Source of the DNA: Halieaceae bacterium UBA5085
GTDB taxonomy: Bacteria > Pseudomonadota > Gammaproteobacteria > Pseudomonadales > Halieaceae
Direction of reading: 5' to 3'
Length of the DNA: 7,691 nucleotides
NCBI GenBank assembly: GCA_002414665.1
Contig: DIAF01000007.1
Span: 801-8,491, forward strand
Shown: positions 7,245 to 7,691 of the stretch, one piece after another
How the letters are laid out: every line of letters starts with the position of its first letter
Numbering within the stretch: the first letter of the stretch is position 1
Made by a program: the position numbers and the translations under genes
The notes under the pieces: model-generated
Told to the model about the DNA's origin: nothing
Database searches by the model: none
Seen by the model: only the letters and a program-made list of their open reading frames with translations

Positions 7245-7276
7245 TACGGTCTGGTCTTTCTAATAAGCTGTTATGT
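7226..7276 (+). other. Probable attI recombination site
   Basis: Three direct GTTA motifs occur at 7226, 7241 and 7270. The last forms CTAA-N6-GTTA (7264-7273), the same spacing as the simple site of class 1 attI1, where CTAA and GTTAGGC are also six bases apart. The two upstream motifs would then play the part of the attI direct repeats that bind IntI; their spacings of 15 and 29 bases compare with about 19 and 32 in attI1. Recombination would fall after G7270. The alternative is that G7241 in GTTATAC is the crossover and the upstream inverted repeat is an attC. The fifth base of both cores departs from GTTRRRY. Confidence 0.5.
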
Positions 7277-7669
7277 GTAAATAGTCATGAAAGCATTGAG
7301 CACCATCCTAAAAGTGTCGATTCAAAATTTGATTATTGTAACGGCCTGGTTGTTCTTGGCGCCATTTTTTGCAATGGTTATTAACCCACTACCATGGTGG
7401 CTATTTGGAATAATATTCATTGCCATTTCTACCATTTATTTTTTGTTGTTGTTTTTCTCCAACGCAGAGCTTTTCAGATGGGCAAAGAATGACTATGTGT
7501 GGTCTCTTTGCACGGGTATTTTCACGCTATTTGTATTTGTCATTCCCTCAATGATGTGGGTTAGTCACGCTAACATTTATTCGGTTATAAAAAGTGCATT
7601 CACATAACAAATCAATCAACTGCGCGCCTTCGGCGCCGGACGCGCTAACGCGCGCCGGTTATTGAGGCG
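7271..7669 (+). mobile_element. First integron gene cassette
   Basis: This is the segment between the inferred attI crossover after G7270 and the crossover after G7669 in the attC. It holds one gene that starts 17 bases inside the cassette and ends inside the attC, the compact layout typical of cassettes. It is plainly AT-richer than intI and dnaE2, as expected for a captured gene. If the attI crossover is at G7241 instead, the cassette starts 29 bases earlier. Confidence 0.7.
7287..7607 (+). CDS. Hypothetical small membrane protein (cassette gene)
   Basis: The product is 106 residues with three strongly hydrophobic stretches at about 12-32, 35-58 and 70-92: LIIVTAWLFLAPFFAMVI, WWLFGIIFIAISTIYFLLLFF and a third around SLCTGIFTLFVFVIPSMMWV. 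It should be an inner-membrane protein with short loops; a charged segment, RWAKNDY, separates helices two and three. I do not recognise a family and no function can be given. There is no clear Shine-Dalgarno before the ATG, which is common for cassette genes close to the recombination point. The stop codon TAA at 7605-7607 is part of the attC R'' core (TAAC). Expression probably depends on an upstream Pc promoter. Base composition differs sharply from the host genes to the left, consistent with acquisition. Confidence 0.78.
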   Translation: MKALSTILKVSIQNLIIVTAWLFLAPFFAMVINPLPWWLFGIIFIAISTIYFLLLFFSNAELFRWAKNDYVWSLCTGIFTLFVFVIPSMMWVSHANIYSVIKSAFT

Positions 7670-7675
7670 TTAAGC
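7602..7675 (+). other. attC recombination site
   Basis: This 74-base site has the full attC layout. R'' is ACATAAC (7602-7608) and R' is GTTAAGC (7669-7675), a perfect GTTRRRY. L'' is TCAATCAAC (7612-7620) and L' is GTTATTGA (7658-7665); they pair except for one additional C in L'', the extrahelical base IntI uses to choose the strand. Three unpaired bases lie between R and L boxes on each side (AAA and GGC). The GC-rich centre can form two small hairpins, GCGCC-TTC-GGCGC (7624-7636) and CGCG-CTAA-CGCG (7641-7652). Crossover is expected after G7669. Confidence 0.92.
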
Positions 7676-7679
7676 ATTT

Positions 7680-7691
7680 ATGAAATTGAAT
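7680..7691 (+). CDS. Start of second cassette gene (partial)
   Basis: An ATG lies ten bases after the attC crossover point and reads M-K-L-N to the end of the window. The position is where a cassette gene normally begins, but only four codons are visible and there is no strong ribosome site, so the call rests on context alone. Confidence 0.35.

Larger units (their letters stand above)
5972..7691. mobile_element. Chromosomal-type integron: intI, attI region and start of cassette array
   Basis: The parts of an integron are present in order: intI on the minus strand, a leader containing an attI-like site, one full cassette on the plus strand with an attC, and the start of a second cassette. No transposase, IS end or class 1 3'-conserved segment is visible, and the integrase is embedded next to a housekeeping-type SOS polymerase gene. 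This suggests a sedentary chromosomal integron rather than a mobile one. The array continues beyond the window. Confidence 0.88.

Noticed and set aside
7187..7384. 65-residue plus-strand ORF crossing the attI region
   Set aside because: It runs across the recombination site and overlaps the cassette gene in another frame, with low-complexity-free but unrecognisable sequence and no ribosome site.

Overview
The window is GC-rich and gene-dense up to about position 7000, then becomes AT-rich. The protein families, a near-perfect E. coli-type LexA box and a DnaE2 polymerase point to a gammaproteobacterium, probably a marine or environmental one. The genus cannot be fixed from the sequence. The right-hand end is the platform of a chromosomal-type integron.

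Layout. (1) Positions 1-1031, minus strand: a bacterial cytochrome P450, cut by the window edge before its heme-cysteine loop. Just upstream of it, at 1047-1172, is a 41-codon ORF that looks like the last part of an amidohydrolase and is probably a gene remnant. (2) Positions 1173-1445: a divergent intergenic region. (3) Positions 1446-2806, plus strand: a two-gene operon of a DODA/LigB-type extradiol dioxygenase and a DUF924 protein. (4) Positions 2849-5968, minus strand, convergent with that operon: an intact error-prone DNA polymerase, dnaE2 (imuC). (5) Positions 5972-6958, minus strand, three bases upstream of dnaE2: an integron integrase, intI, with all tyrosine-recombinase catalytic residues and the IntI-specific insertion. 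(6) Positions 6975-7016: a LexA operator overlapping a candidate intI promoter. (7) Positions about 7000-7276: the integron leader, with an attI-like site and an unexplained imperfect inverted repeat. (8) Positions 7271-7669: the first gene cassette, encoding a 106-residue three-helix membrane protein and ending in a clear attC site. A second cassette begins at the window edge.

How it fits together. The integrase faces away from the cassettes, as in ordinary integrons. It appears to be SOS-controlled, and its stop codon lies only three bases before the dnaE2 start codon with no separate promoter visible. The simplest reading is one SOS-induced transcript, intI-dnaE2, joining cassette shuffling to damage-induced mutagenesis. 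This is the most interesting feature of the window. The usual dnaE2 partners imuA and imuB are not in the window.
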